64,000 nt of DNA from Acidobacteriota bacterium. Its GTDB lineage: Bacteria > Acidobacteriota > Blastocatellia > RBC074. Positions 34,147 through 44,535 of this stretch are shown one piece after another. The stretch covers positions 1-64,000 of the forward strand of contig JACPYM010000104.1 of the NCBI GenBank assembly GCA_016196035.1, read 5' to 3'. Both the position numbers and the translations under genes were made by a program. Positions within the stretch are counted from its first letter, which is position 1. Every line of letters starts with the position of its first letter. The notes below the pieces were generated by a model, which was not told the DNA's origin, did not search any database, and saw only the letters and a list, made by a program, of their open reading frames with translations.

Positions 34147-36180
34147 TTACCGGCGTTTGAAAATGACGAGCGTTAAATCGTCTTCCTGTTCATGGCCGCT
34201 CGTCCATTGCTGAACAGCCGCCAACAAAGCATCTTTAATTTCGGCGGCGCTGCGTTGCCCGTGCTGCTGCAACACTCTGAGGATGCGGGCTTCGCCAAAT
34301 TCCTCTTCAAAGGGATTATGCGCTTCGAGTAAACCATCGGTGAACGCGACGAAAAGATCGCCGCTGTAAAGTTGTACCGCCGCTTGCTCGTAAGTTGTTT
34401 CGGCAAACAAACCAACCACGGTGCCGCCGCATTCCAATCGTTCGTATTCGCCATTGCTGCGCCAGATGAGCGGTGGATTGTGGCCCGCGTTGGTGTAGCG
34501 CAGCGTCGAACTATGTTCATCGAATTCAGCATAGCAGAGCGTGACATAACTCGCATCCGGCGCCACGGCCTTGAGCAACTGATTGACCCGCGCCACGATC
34601 TCGCCCACGGCGCGCAAGGGCGGCTCGACTTCCTGACAGGCCTGTATCTGGCTGCGCAGATGGGCCTGCAAATTTGCCATCAGCAAGGCGGCGGAAACGC
34701 CTTTGCCGCAAACATCCGCAATCACGACGCCGGTCAATTCCGGCGTGAGGCAGAGAAAGTCGTAGTAATCGCCGCTCACCTGCCGCGCGGGCAAACAGAC
34801 GCCGGGCGCAAAATCCAGCAGCTTCGTTTGCGGCAGGTGGCGCGGAAAGAGGCGCGCCTGCACTTGCGAGGCGATTTTCATCTCTTGATCGAGCCGCTCT
34901 TTTTCCGCCGAGACGCGCAGCAAATCGCGAATCGAACGGATCATGCGATTGAACGAATGCGCCAGTTCGCCCAATTGGTCATTGCCCACGGCCTGAATCT
35001 CGTGCTGCAAATCGCCCGCTTCGACGCGCCGCGTGCCTTCGTACAGATAATGCACCGTGCCCGTGATCGTCCGCGTCAAGACCGCTGCCGAAACGATGGC
35101 TAAGGCGGCGATCAAGGCGAAGATCAAGGCCACCGGCCCGATTACCCAAAACACTAGATAGCCATAGCGGCTGCCGGTGCGGAACTGTTGCAGGCGTTGC
35201 CAGATTTGTTCCGGCTGCAAAAACGAATCATCCAGCCGCAACACCTCGCCTTCCATCAAACGGCCCGATTCCCATTCATACACCGGCGCAAAGACGTTGA
35301 TGCCCGAAAAATCTTCGGGCGCAAAATTACGCGCCTCCGCCGCCGAGTCTTCGTCCAATTGCATCTGCCCCTGCGCGTTGCGCACCAAAGCGAGCAAGGC
35401 ATGGCCTGGTGCAACCGGGACGCCCACGGTGTTGCTCAGATTGCCGCATAACCCGCCGAGGGGATACTTCATTTGCAGCGCTGTGCGGTCACGCGCGTTG
35501 AGTTGGACGTAATGATAAGCAAACACTTCGCGCCGCCCGGTGGTGTGACGCTCCATCACCAGGCCATGAAATTCCGGTTGTGTGCCAAGCCATAAAGGAA
35601 GCGTCGGTTCGGCGCTGGCCGTAAAGCGCACATTCGGAAAGATAGGACTGAGCGCGTCGGCGTGTTCGCGCAAAATTTCAGCTTGTCTGGCCGGATTGGC
35701 TTTGAGTTCATCGGTGAGCGCCTGCACCGCAGCGCGCGATTCGGCCAGATAAACATCCAGTTGCCGCCGCGCCAAATTCACGTATGTTTGGCTGAGCAAA
35801 ACGTAACCGAGCAACAACACCAACAGCAGTCCCAAACCCAACGGCAAGACGCTGATCAACAACCACGTGACCACCAAACGCCGCCGCAACCGCCACAACA
35901 ACCGTTTCATCAACCAGGCCACGCCGCGATACAGCCAGTACGCCAGCAACAGCAAGGCGCCCCACGAAGCCAAATCCACCACCGTCTTTAACCAGATGCT
36001 ACCCAACAACGTCTGCCCTTTGGAGAAAACCCAATTGATGAACCACACCGCCACGCCCAGCAGCATCGCCCTGCCAGCGAACGTCGTCGGCCAGAATTTT
36101 TTGCTTGGGTTTACCTGAGCCATGCGGATTGCCACAAGCGGCGACAGCGAACCAGCCAATGTTGGCTTACTCAATTTCAT
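34147..36180 (-). CDS. SpoIIE-type PP2C phosphatase with HAMP domain
   Basis: This is a 677-residue membrane signalling protein. Three or four membrane segments lie in the first 150 residues. A periplasmic sensing region of about 220 residues follows, closed by another helix (VIGPVALIFALIAALAIVSA). Then come a HAMP linker (YEGTRRVEAGDLQHEI, NDQLGELAHSFNRM) and the phosphatase: QVQARLFPRHLP, then QVSGDYYDFL and VIADVCGKGVSAALLMANLQ, with the metal-binding Asp residues. Such proteins usually dephosphorylate anti-sigma antagonists in partner-switching. The ATG at 36180 is chosen; the frame extends to 36315 but only through an inverted repeat. Confidence 0.87.
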   Translation of the reverse strand: MKLSKPTLAGSLSPLVAIRMAQVNPSKKFWPTTFAGRAMLLGVAVWFINWVFSKGQTLLGSIWLKTVVDLASWGALLLLAYWLYRGVAWLMKRLLWRLRRRLVVTWLLISVLPLGLGLLLVLLLGYVLLSQTYVNLARRQLDVYLAESRAAVQALTDELKANPARQAEILREHADALSPIFPNVRFTASAEPTLPLWLGTQPEFHGLVMERHTTGRREVFAYHYVQLNARDRTALQMKYPLGGLCGNLSNTVGVPVAPGHALLALVRNAQGQMQLDEDSAAEARNFAPEDFSGINVFAPVYEWESGRLMEGEVLRLDDSFLQPEQIWQRLQQFRTGSRYGYLVFWVIGPVALIFALIAALAIVSAAVLTRTITGTVHYLYEGTRRVEAGDLQHEIQAVGNDQLGELAHSFNRMIRSIRDLLRVSAEKERLDQEMKIASQVQARLFPRHLPQTKLLDFAPGVCLPARQVSGDYYDFLCLTPELTGVVIADVCGKGVSAALLMANLQAHLRSQIQACQEVEPPLRAVGEIVARVNQLLKAVAPDASYVTLCYAEFDEHSSTLRYTNAGHNPPLIWRSNGEYERLECGGTVVGLFAETTYEQAAVQLYSGDLFVAFTDGLLEAHNPFEEEFGEARILRVLQQHGQRSAAEIKDALLAAVQQWTSGHEQEDDLTLVIFKRR

Positions 36181-36195
36181 CTGAGCGCAGCAACA

Positions 36196-36294
36196 GCGGG
36201 CGTTCAGAGTTCCGCCTTTAGGCGGTGGCGCGCCGCAGGCGCGTTTTGGCGCTACGCGCCGCCGCCGCCTAAAGGCGGAACTCTGAACGCCCGC
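36196..36294. repeat. REPIN-like inverted repeat, family E (30-bp perfect arms)
   Basis: The arms 36196-36225 and 36265-36294 are perfect 30-base inverted copies with a 39-base spacer. Each arm has the head GTTCAGAGTT and hairpin CCGCCTTTAGGCGG. The head is the same as in family D, while three stem pairs differ by compensatory changes. The element lies upstream of the phosphatase gene. Confidence 0.88.
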
Positions 36295-36376
36295 TTGCCA
36301 GACCTCAGGTTTCAATCAATGCGTCAGACCGGACACGTCTCGCCACGAAAAGCAACACGCGACGTGTCGGTGCGGT

Positions 36377-38206
36377 TCAGCCTTCTGCTTCAAATTTCGG
36401 ATATAAAGCGTCAATCACGTCGCGGTATTTATCCTCGACAAACTTGCGGCGGATTTTGAGTGAGGGGGTGAGCTCGCCACCTTCGATGGTGAATTCCTGG
36501 GGAATCAGGGCGATCTTTTTGATCTTTTCGTGCGGGGCCAATTCGCGCGTGACCTCGTCCACCTTCTTTTTGAAGTATTCGAGGATGCGCGGTTGCTGGG
36601 CCAGTTGCGCGGCCTCTTTGACTTCCAGGGCCAGCGACTTGGCGTAGGTGCGCAAGGCATCCAGGTTCGGCACGATCAGCGCGGCGGCGAATTTGCGCGC
36701 ATTGCCGATGACGATGACCTGTTCGACCATCGGGATGCCGCGAATCAGGTTTTCGATAGGTTGCGGCGCAATGTATTTGCCCAGGCTGGTCTTGAGCAAA
36801 TCCTTCTTGCGGTCGGTGATGCGGATGTACCCATCGGGATCAATCGTGCCGATGTCGCCGGTATGGAACCAAAGCCCGTCGTCGTATGCTTTCAACACCT
36901 GCGCCGATTCGTCTTCCATCAGGTAATAACCCTGCATGACGTTATCGCCCTGCACCAGCAATTCGCCGTCGGCTGCCGCGCGCACCTTCACGCCTGGGAT
37001 GGGTGTGCCGATGGTGCCGACGCGATTCGCGCCGGGGCGATTGAACGAGACGACCGGCGAAGTTTCGGTCAAACCGTACCCCTGCAAAATGATGATGCCC
37101 GCGCCCAGAAAGATATAGGCCAAATCCGAGGGCAGCGCCGCGCCGCCCGAAACAAAGAAACGCAGCCGCCCGCCCACGGCTTCGCGCCATTTGCTGAACA
37201 CCAGTTTATCCAAGGCTTTCAATTCCAGTCTGGTGCTGAGCGGCACGCTTTTGCCCTGGTTCTGCAATTGGGCGGCTTCGCGGCCTAGCTTGACCGCCCG
37301 ATGAAAGAGCTTTTGTTTCCACGGCGGCTGATCGGAGGCGCGTTTGTTGATCGTCGCGTATATCTTCTCGAAGAGGCGCGGCACCGCCGTCACGACCGAC
37401 GGGCGGATTTCCCTGATGTCTTCGCCGACGTATTCGACGCCGCGCGCGTAGCAAATCTGCACGCCGTAAAGCATGTAAATGTAAAGCACCGTGCGTTCAA
37501 AGACGTGCGACAACGGCAGGAAGCTGAGCGCCACATCGTCGGGCCGCAGTTCAAAGACCTGGCCCGAATTGAGCGCGTTGTTCACCAGATTGCGATGCGT
37601 GAGCATCACGCCTTTGGGGTCGCCGGTCGTGCCCGACGTGTAAATGATCGTCGCCAGGTTTTCAGGCTGGGCTTGCGCCGCCAATTCCGCATACAGGTTT
37701 GGCTGGTGTGTGCGCTCTTCGGCGCCGCGTTTTTCCAGTTCGGAGAGCGCGAGCACATCCTTAGCGTCCTCTTTGGGCGCTTCGAACATGATCAAGCGCG
37801 GGCGGTCTTTTTTCAGCGCGGCCAATGCAGCAGCAATGCGTTTCAATTGGCGATTGGTCGAGACGAACAGGATGCGCGCGCCGCTGTTGCGCAAGATGAA
37901 TTCGACCTGATCAACAGACTGGGTTGGGTAGATCGGCACGTTGACCGCGCCTGTCGCCAGAATGGCGTAATCGGTCAGGCTCCATTCCGGGCTGCTTTCG
38001 GCGAGCAAGGCCACCCGTTCCCCTGGTTTGACGCCCAGCGAGTGCAAACCGAGCGCGACATTGCGCACGCGTTCGGCCAACTCAGCGCCCGTGATTTCGT
38101 GCCATTGCTTGTCGCGTTTGAAGCGCATCACGATCTCGGAGGCGCGCCGCCGGACAGCCGTCGCAAACAACTCGTTAAGGGTGCGCGGGGAATCCGCACT
38201 CATCAT
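36377..38206 (-). CDS. Long-chain fatty acid--CoA ligase (AMP-forming)
   Basis: This is a 609-residue adenylate-forming enzyme. The AMP-binding motif reads [18 protein letters not shown], and later segments [21 protein letters not shown] and the [20 protein letters not shown] motif complete the acyl-CoA synthetase core, including the catalytic Lys near the hinge region. It should activate long-chain fatty acids to acyl-CoA. The closing helical region ([24 protein letters not shown]) is typical of FadD15-like ligases. The ATG at 38206 is preferred because AGGTGA lies 5 bases before it; a GTG at 38215 is also possible. The gene diverges from the methyltransferase-like gene. Confidence 0.91.
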   Translation of the reverse strand: MMSADSPRTLNELFATAVRRRASEIVMRFKRDKQWHEITGAELAERVRNVALGLHSLGVKPGERVALLAESSPEWSLTDYAILATGAVNVPIYPTQSVDQVEFILRNSGARILFVSTNRQLKRIAAALAALKKDRPRLIMFEAPKEDAKDVLALSELEKRGAEERTHQPNLYAELAAQAQPENLATIIYTSGTTGDPKGVMLTHRNLVNNALNSGQVFELRPDDVALSFLPLSHVFERTVLYIYMLYGVQICYARGVEYVGEDIREIRPSVVTAVPRLFEKIYATINKRASDQPPWKQKLFHRAVKLGREAAQLQNQGKSVPLSTRLELKALDKLVFSKWREAVGGRLRFFVSGGAALPSDLAYIFLGAGIIILQGYGLTETSPVVSFNRPGANRVGTIGTPIPGVKVRAAADGELLVQGDNVMQGYYLMEDESAQVLKAYDDGLWFHTGDIGTIDPDGYIRITDRKKDLLKTSLGKYIAPQPIENLIRGIPMVEQVIVIGNARKFAAALIVPNLDALRTYAKSLALEVKEAAQLAQQPRILEYFKKKVDEVTRELAPHEKIKKIALIPQEFTIEGGELTPSLKIRRKFVEDKYRDVIDALYPKFEAEG

Positions 38207-38459
38207 GCTTTTCACCTGTGTTGATGGGTTGTTCTCTTAGGGAAATCGCTTATTGCAAGCTTTGACAATGCGGGGTGGATATTCAGGCTTGCCCGGAAAT
38301 TTGTCAATTTTCCGGCTGCTGGGCGCGTGGCCACAATTGCGCACAGCCCTGTGAGCGGGCGTATCATTGCGATATGATCGCCGCCTCGTTCATCAATCCC
38401 CGGCAGGCCCGACAGGCATTTCCGGGCAACCGACCACTTTTAGCTTCTGCATTGCGACT

Positions 38460-39872
38460 ATGCGCATTCGTCTCACTCTCATTTTCTGGTTATGCCTGGC
38501 GTTGACGACGCTGCTGTTGGCGCAAGCCGCGCGCGAGCAAACAGCGCGCTACCTCACCCACGCCGAGGCGCAACCGCTGCTGCAGTTGATGAATGAAATC
38601 CTGCCCGCCGAACTGAAGGACAAAGACGCGCGCGCTCAGGCCGCCTTGTGGCCGGCCTGGGTGCAGCGGCAGGACGCCGCCGTGCGCGCCCGCTTGCGGC
38701 AAGGCGACGAAGACACGCTCGTCAACTTCCTGCTCTTCGGCGTGTCGTTCACGCCACAGCCGCGCATGACGGCTGCTGAATTGGCGCGCTTCAAAGCCGC
38801 GCCGGGGGCGAGCGCGCTGAGCGCCGTGTTTAACGCGCGCCTGAATGACCTGTTGCGCGGGCTGGCCGAGCCGGGGACGAATGAGCGGCTGATTTTCTTG
38901 CGCAAGCTGGTGGTGCGCGATGACCGGCAGCCCGACACGCCCGCTGGCCGCACCAACTTGCGCGAATACGTGCTCACGCAATTGCTGCGCGTGCTCAACG
39001 AACAGGAAGGCTATCAGCGCACGCTTGAAGCGGCGCGCGCGGCGGGCGGCGCGAATGAGGAGTTCATCGAACGCTCGAAGCTCTATCGCGCGCGCGGCCT
39101 CTCGTTGGACACCACGCTCGCGCCCAACTTCGCCATCGAAGAGTCGTTGAAGGCCTTGAAAGCGCGCGGTCTGTTCACGTCCGCCAGCGTCAAAAAAGTC
39201 GCCATCGTCGGGCCGGGGCTGGATTTCACCGACAAGGCCGGCGGCTACGACTTCTATCCCGAACAGACATTGCAGCCGTTTGCGCTGATTGATGCGCTGC
39301 TGCGGCTGGGGCTGAGCAGCGCTGAGACCTTGCAAGTGACAGCCTGCGACCTTAGCCCGCGCGTGCTGGAACACCTGACGCGCGCCGCCCAGCGCGCCAC
39401 GCAGGGGCAGGCTTACACCGTGCAATTGCTGCACGATCCGCAGGCGCAATGGAAACCGGAACTGCTGAAATACTGGCAGGGCTTCGGCAATCAAATCGGC
39501 AAGGCGGTTGCGCCCAGCGCCGTGCCTGAAGCGCTCAAAGGGCTGGAACTGCGCGCCGTGCGCATCAATCCCGCCATCGTCGCGTGCATTCATCCGGTGG
39601 ATTTGAACATCGTCTTTCAGCGCTTGCCGCAACCCGCAAACTTCGACCTCATCATCGCGACGAACATCCTTGTCTATTACGACGTGTTCGAGCAGTCATT
39701 GGCCCTGTCGAATATCGAAAGCATGCTGCGGCCAGGCGGGCTACTGATGTCGAACAATGCGCTGCTGGAATTGCCTGTGCTGAGGATGAAGTCGGTCGGC
39801 TATCAGACGACCGTCTATTCGGAGCGGGCCAATGACGGCGATCACATCGTCTGGTATCAACGCGCGCAATGA
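38460..39872 (+). CDS. Exported methyltransferase-like protein (CheR-type fold)
   Basis: This 470-residue protein has an N-terminal hydrophobic segment that looks like a signal peptide (LTLIFWLCLALTTLLLAQA). A helical region of about 200 residues is followed by a class I methyltransferase-like domain: VAIVGPGLDFTD as motif I (about residue 247), VTACDLSPRVLEHL as a post-I acidic loop, and NILVYYDVFEQSLALSNIESMLRPGGLLMSNNALLE as motifs IV to VI, most like CheR. The export signal conflicts with a SAM-dependent reaction outside the cytoplasm, so it may be membrane-anchored or use no SAM. I do not recognise a specific family. Confidence 0.7.
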   Translation: MRIRLTLIFWLCLALTTLLLAQAAREQTARYLTHAEAQPLLQLMNEILPAELKDKDARAQAALWPAWVQRQDAAVRARLRQGDEDTLVNFLLFGVSFTPQPRMTAAELARFKAAPGASALSAVFNARLNDLLRGLAEPGTNERLIFLRKLVVRDDRQPDTPAGRTNLREYVLTQLLRVLNEQEGYQRTLEAARAAGGANEEFIERSKLYRARGLSLDTTLAPNFAIEESLKALKARGLFTSASVKKVAIVGPGLDFTDKAGGYDFYPEQTLQPFALIDALLRLGLSSAETLQVTACDLSPRVLEHLTRAAQRATQGQAYTVQLLHDPQAQWKPELLKYWQGFGNQIGKAVAPSAVPEALKGLELRAVRINPAIVACIHPVDLNIVFQRLPQPANFDLIIATNILVYYDVFEQSLALSNIESMLRPGGLLMSNNALLELPVLRMKSVGYQTTVYSERANDGDHIVWYQRAQ

Positions 39873-39896
39873 AGCAGCCGCGCGCGCTGTTTGCGT

Positions 39897-40709
39897 TCAC
39901 TGAAACATTTTCGGATCAATCGCGACATTCTGTTTGTACTCGTTGATGGTGACGGTCAGCGTGCCGACCGGGCGTTGACGCAGGATCGGAAAGGTGACGA
40001 CCTGGATCAACTTGTGCGGCAGCTTGAGGCCGTCCACCTCGCGGAAGTCCGCGGTCTCGACATAAAAATCGGCGGTGGGCTGGTCATCGCTCCTCGATTG
40101 CACATCGTTGCTCAAGGCGCCGATTTGTTGCGGGATGGTGACGCGGCCAAACTCGCTGCGCACCCACATGAAAGTTTCAGCGTCGAAGCAAAGCCTGACC
40201 ACGTTCGCTTTCTTATCGCGTTTGTATTCGACCACGTAAGCCAGTCGCCCGTTGATCTTCTTCGTGCCGCGCGCCTCGATCTTCGCGTCGGGCGCGGGCT
40301 CGGTGAGCAGCGCGTTGTAAAGCGCGATGCCGTTGGTGAAAAAGCCCGAGGCCAGCATCTCGCGGTACTTGTCTTCGACGACGTTGTATTCGCGCGTGAA
40401 GGAAGGTCGGAAGAGCTGTTTGCCTTTGTCGTAGATCAAGCGCCAGGTCGCATCCTGAAAGCTGTAAGCCAGTGCAACGCGGTCGGGCGCTTCGGACATA
40501 ATCAAGGCTTGCACCTCGGCCTGGTTCTCGCGCTTGACCGTGCCGATGGCGACACGGGTTTTGATCTTCGCCAGCGCCTCTTTGCCACCGGCGGCGGCCA
40601 GATGTTTGTTGACGATCTCGGTCGCGGAAAGCTTTTCTTGAAAGCCCTGCACGCCAGCGGTCAGGCTGAACGCCGTCAGCAAAGCCAGTAAGCAGGCAAT
40701 TCGTTTCAT
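39897..40709 (-). CDS. Exported LolA-like protein (outer-membrane lipoprotein-sorting fold)
   Basis: This is a 270-residue protein with a clear signal peptide (MKRIACLLALLTAFSLTAG). The mature part begins SATEIVNKHLAAAGGKEALAKIKT, the opening common to the LolA-like 'outer membrane lipoprotein-sorting protein' group seen widely in Acidobacteria. A beta-rich domain follows, with YVVEYKRDKKANVVRLCFDAETFMW. True LolA carries lipoproteins to the outer membrane; these longer homologues have unknown ligands. It is on the minus strand downstream of a TonB receptor gene, separated by a terminator and a REPIN. Confidence 0.75.
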   Translation of the reverse strand: MKRIACLLALLTAFSLTAGVQGFQEKLSATEIVNKHLAAAGGKEALAKIKTRVAIGTVKRENQAEVQALIMSEAPDRVALAYSFQDATWRLIYDKGKQLFRPSFTREYNVVEDKYREMLASGFFTNGIALYNALLTEPAPDAKIEARGTKKINGRLAYVVEYKRDKKANVVRLCFDAETFMWVRSEFGRVTIPQQIGALSNDVQSRSDDQPTADFYVETADFREVDGLKLPHKLIQVVTFPILRQRPVGTLTVTINEYKQNVAIDPKMFQ

Positions 40710-40729
40710 GATTGTCCCTCATTGGAAAA

Positions 40730-40812
40730 GTACAGCGGACTGTCAGTCCGCTGACCGTCTCGGTGCTTGAGCGACTGGCCGAGCCTGCCAGCGGACTCAC
40801 AGTCCGCTGTAC
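40730..40812. repeat. REPIN-like inverted repeat, family F
   Basis: The arms 40730-40753 and 40789-40812 are 24-base inverted copies with one mismatch at the loop centre and a 35-base spacer. Each arm has the head GTAC and the hairpin AGCGGACTG-T-CAGTCCGCT. It matches the RAYT-associated repeat family B in head and frame, with two compensatory stem pairs changed. Confidence 0.85.
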
Positions 40813-40859
40813 AACCAGACCAATGTCCGTCCTACAGTTCAGTACCCGGATTGAGAAAA

Positions 40860-40886
40860 GGGCGAGGCCTGCTGAAGACCTCGCCC
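40860..40886 (-). terminator. Intrinsic terminator after second TonB receptor gene
   Basis: On the minus strand an 8-bp stem (GGGCGAGG with CCTCGCCC) around an 11-base loop is followed by TTTTC. It lies 33 bp after the receptor stop codon. Confidence 0.7.
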
Positions 40887-40918
40887 AATTGAAAAATTCT
40901 GTCAGCGTTCGCGCGCTT

Positions 40919-43900
40919 TTAGAATTGGAGTTTCAGAGCCAGTTGAACGTGCCGCCGTCCGAACCGGCTGGCCGGCACGAAGTCCAGGCTGCTGATGTCC
41001 GCTTCGCCCACGCCCGCAAACAGATTGGCATGGTTGAACGCGTTGTACATCTCGCCGCGGAACTGCAACTCGTACCTCTCCGTCAGGAAGAACTTCTTGT
41101 AGATGCCCAGGTCGAGGTTCCACTGCCCCGGCCCACGGAAGAGGTTGCGCGCAGTCATCGTAGTCGGATACGGCCCCACTTCAACGCCGCCTGATTTGTC
41201 AGTGAAGTCGCTCGGCTTCTGATTGCTCAGGCTGATGAAGTTGAAGCGATTCGGATCGCCCGTGTCTTTCGGGTTGCCGCTGCCCGTAGTCTGGAGCGTC
41301 CCGGTCGGCACCAAGCGCAAACAGACGGTGATGCCGTTACTGCAATCGAAGGTCGTGAACGGGCTGCCGGTTTGCGCCGTCAAGATGCCATTGAACGACC
41401 AGCCATGCAGAATCTGCTTGCCGATGCCGTGCATCCCCTTCGCAAACGGGATTTCCCAGTTGTAACCGAGCGTGAAGATGTGCCGGACATCGAAGTCCGC
41501 GTAGCCATAATCAAGCCGGTTGTTGAACGGATCGAGCAGGCCCAGGTTGAAGCTGTTGGCCGACTCGCTAAAGGTCGTGCTCAGATTGTCGCGCGCGACG
41601 CTGTAACGATACTTGGCCGTCAGTTGCAATCCGCTGCTGCGGAAGTTGGTGCTCTCCAGCCCGGCGACCAAGCCCCTGAATCTGGAGTAGCCGCCATTGC
41701 CACGTTCGTTGATGTTGCCGTATTGCCCGTTCAACCGCGTCACCGTACCGCCAAGGGCCGGGGGACGCGCAACCGAACTGTTGAGATACTGCGAGCCGAA
41801 ACCGGTGCGGTTGTAGTTCTCCAGCGAATAGAGCTTGCTGCCCACCGAGCCGGTGAATTCGAGCGAAACCACCGTGCGCGAGAACAACTCGCGCTGTAGC
41901 GCCACGCTGTAGAAACTGGAGAAGGCCGTCACGATGTCGGGACGCACCCAACGCAGACTGACAGTGGGAAGCACTTTGCTGCCACTCGCGCCAGCCAGCG
42001 GGCCGGCATTGTTCGGTGTCACCGCGATTGACGGCACGTCCGTCCCCGCCAGCAGCGAAACCACCGCATAGCTGGGCGGATTCTGGATGACGTTGTAGGT
42101 GACGTTGCCGAAGTTGCGTTCGTAGGCGATGCCGTAGCCGCCGCGCAGCGAGGTCTTGCCATTGCCAAACACGTCCCAGGCAAAACCGATGCGCGGCGCG
42201 AAATTGTTCAGGTCTTTCTGCCACAAGCCGCCGACCGGGCTGTCCTGCGCGATCTGCACCTTGCCGTTGCGAATGCGCTCCTGCAACGATGAGCCGGAAC
42301 CGAAGTAGAAGTTGGAATCCTTCTTCGGGTCCTTGTTGTGCTGCACGCCGAAATACTCCCAGCGGATACCCAGATTCAGCGTGAGATGCGGTTTGACGCG
42401 CCAGGCATCGTTCCCGTAGAAGGCGAAGTCGTGATAGCGGTTGCTGCGCGTGAAGTCGGGCGGGCCGACCGGCAGCGTCAGCGTGTCGCCGGGGAACTTG
42501 CCTTGCGGGAAGACCGCCGCCTGAAAGATCGTCAACTGGCCGCGCACGAAGTTATTCAGCCCGCTGACAGTGTTGGCGCCCAACTGCTCGGTCGCGTTCT
42601 CATAAGCGCCGAAGGCGCGGTTGTCTTGCAGATAGACATACTGGCCGCCGAAGCGGAACTGGTGTTTGCCCTTGTTCCAGTTCACGTCCTCGGCCACCTG
42701 GCCGACGTTCTGCGGGCCGCCGAAGGGAATGGCGTTGCCCGGCGTGAATTGCGAATAGCCGGGGAACGACAGCAGGAAGCTGCGAATCCTGGCCGTGCCG
42801 CCGGTCAGATAGAGCGTCGGGCTGACGGCCTGTTTGCCGAGCGGCTGTTGCAGGTTGAGCCGGTTGTAGGTGAGCTTGCTTTGCGAAATCAGGTTCGGCG
42901 TGATGGTGCGCGTGACCGAGATCAGGAAGTTGTTGTTGAAGATGGTCTGGCCGGAATCGAAACCGTCATACGGGCTGTAGTTCAAGGAACCGGCCGCGTT
43001 GACGCGGCTATCCAGCGCGTAGCGGCCATAGACCTGCGTCTTGTCGCTGATGTTCCAATCCACGCGCGAATTGGTTTGATAGGTGTTTTGCGGACTGCCC
43101 GCGCCCTGATCGGTCGGGATTGAAAACTTGGTTTGTCCGAAGGCCGGCGTGTTGGCTGGCAACGTAGCGAAGGGGCTATTGGCGCCGAACGCGCCCGCGC
43201 CACCGAGCGAAGCCACCACATCGCCAACCGTGTAGACGGTGCCGTTGATGGGCCGCGCCAGCTTGTAGGGCGCAAAGAAGGACTGGGTAGCGGCGTTGGA
43301 AGCGGCGATCAATTGCGGCGTGGGCACGACGTTGATGACCGGCCCGGTGCTGCGCACGCGCGTCCATTCGGTGCTGCTGAAGAACTGTAGCTTGTCTTTT
43401 TTGATCGGGCCGCCCAGCGAGTAACCGAACTGATTGCGCGTGAAGCCGCCTTTTTCGTTGCCCTGCGCGTTGTTGTCGAAGCCATTGGAAGCCGTCGCGG
43501 CAACGCGGTTGAACTCGAAGAGCGTGCCGTGGAAATTATTGGTGCCGGATTTGGTCGCCACGTTGACGATGCCGCCCGAAGCGCGCCCATACTCGGCGGA
43601 GAAGTTCGAGGTGATGACACGGAATTCCTGCACCGAATCGAGCGGCACGGTCTGGCCGACGCCCGCCACGAACGAATCGTTGTTGTCAGCGCCGTCCAGC
43701 GTAATGTTGGTGCTGGCCGCGCGCTGCCCGTTGATCGAAACGCCCACGCCACGGCCCGACGCGCCATTGGGGTCGGCGGCGACGTTGCCCGAAAGCACGA
43801 CCAGCGCATACGGATTGCGCGTCAAGGTCGGCAATTCGGTGACCTGTTTGCCCGAAACCACATCAGAGAGTTCCTGATGCGTGGTGTTGACTTCCACCCC

Positions 43901-44284
43901 GCCCCCCGCGACGATTTCGACGACGTTGCCAGTAATCGCGGTGAGCGACATTGCGGTGTCCAAGCTGATCTTGGCGCCCACGGTGATGTTGACCTGTTGG
44001 GAGCTGTCGGCAAAGCCTTTGGCTTTGACCGTGACGCTGTAAATGCCTGGTTGCAGATTGGTGATGACGTAAACCCCATCCGAGCCGGTTGTGGCCGTGC
44101 GTTCCGCGCCCGTGCCGGTGGATTTCACTGTAATGCTGGCAGCAGGAATGACTGCGCCATTTGGGTCAGCCACTTTGCCGATGATCTGGCCGGTCTCGGT
44201 TTGCGCCCATGCCGTGCCGAAACTGGCGACCGCCAGCAGGATGATTGACGCCGCAAACAATCCTAAGCATCGTTTGGTCTTCAT
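40919..44284 (-). CDS. TonB-dependent receptor with carboxypeptidase-regulatory-like domain
   Basis: This is a 1,121-residue outer-membrane protein. A signal peptide ends at AWAQ near residue 29. The carboxypeptidase-regulatory domain spans about residues 30-115 (GKVADPNGAVIPAASITVKS, then DGVYVITNLQPGIYSVTV). The plug region has NPYALVVLSGNVAADPNG and LDGADNNDSFVAGVGQ. A long barrel follows and ends in LALKLQF, with the terminal Phe expected for outer-membrane proteins. It is about 160 residues longer than the first receptor. The ATG at 44284 follows GGAGGG. As with most such Acidobacteria receptors, the ligand is unknown. Confidence 0.91.
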   Translation of the reverse strand: MKTKRCLGLFAASIILLAVASFGTAWAQTETGQIIGKVADPNGAVIPAASITVKSTGTGAERTATTGSDGVYVITNLQPGIYSVTVKAKGFADSSQQVNITVGAKISLDTAMSLTAITGNVVEIVAGGGVEVNTTHQELSDVVSGKQVTELPTLTRNPYALVVLSGNVAADPNGASGRGVGVSINGQRAASTNITLDGADNNDSFVAGVGQTVPLDSVQEFRVITSNFSAEYGRASGGIVNVATKSGTNNFHGTLFEFNRVAATASNGFDNNAQGNEKGGFTRNQFGYSLGGPIKKDKLQFFSSTEWTRVRSTGPVINVVPTPQLIAASNAATQSFFAPYKLARPINGTVYTVGDVVASLGGAGAFGANSPFATLPANTPAFGQTKFSIPTDQGAGSPQNTYQTNSRVDWNISDKTQVYGRYALDSRVNAAGSLNYSPYDGFDSGQTIFNNNFLISVTRTITPNLISQSKLTYNRLNLQQPLGKQAVSPTLYLTGGTARIRSFLLSFPGYSQFTPGNAIPFGGPQNVGQVAEDVNWNKGKHQFRFGGQYVYLQDNRAFGAYENATEQLGANTVSGLNNFVRGQLTIFQAAVFPQGKFPGDTLTLPVGPPDFTRSNRYHDFAFYGNDAWRVKPHLTLNLGIRWEYFGVQHNKDPKKDSNFYFGSGSSLQERIRNGKVQIAQDSPVGGLWQKDLNNFAPRIGFAWDVFGNGKTSLRGGYGIAYERNFGNVTYNVIQNPPSYAVVSLLAGTDVPSIAVTPNNAGPLAGASGSKVLPTVSLRWVRPDIVTAFSSFYSVALQRELFSRTVVSLEFTGSVGSKLYSLENYNRTGFGSQYLNSSVARPPALGGTVTRLNGQYGNINERGNGGYSRFRGLVAGLESTNFRSSGLQLTAKYRYSVARDNLSTTFSESANSFNLGLLDPFNNRLDYGYADFDVRHIFTLGYNWEIPFAKGMHGIGKQILHGWSFNGILTAQTGSPFTTFDCSNGITVCLRLVPTGTLQTTGSGNPKDTGDPNRFNFISLSNQKPSDFTDKSGGVEVGPYPTTMTARNLFRGPGQWNLDLGIYKKFFLTERYELQFRGEMYNAFNHANLFAGVGEADISSLDFVPASRFGRRHVQLALKLQF

Positions 44285-44535
44285 AGAGACACCCTCCGTT
44301 GAATTTGGGTTGATCGGAAATTGGTTTGATGGCCGCCAGTATCCCACCCCATCCGGTCACGGCCTGGAAAAGCATTGCGCGGATTTGGACGCGGCCCGAT
44401 GGGAATTCAAGAAAACTGTCTGGCCCTCAAATTCTGATGAATTCTGGCGATGAAGGTAAATGATTCGCCTGACAGGCCGCAAGTCTAATTAATCGCTATG
44501 CTTATTTTTTTTTGCAGGCCAGCCAAAATCGCGGA

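Noticed and set aside
38490-39632. 380-codon open frame opposite the methyltransferase-like gene
   Set aside because: It is rich in Arg and Gln, as shadows of GC-rich genes are, and has no family motif.
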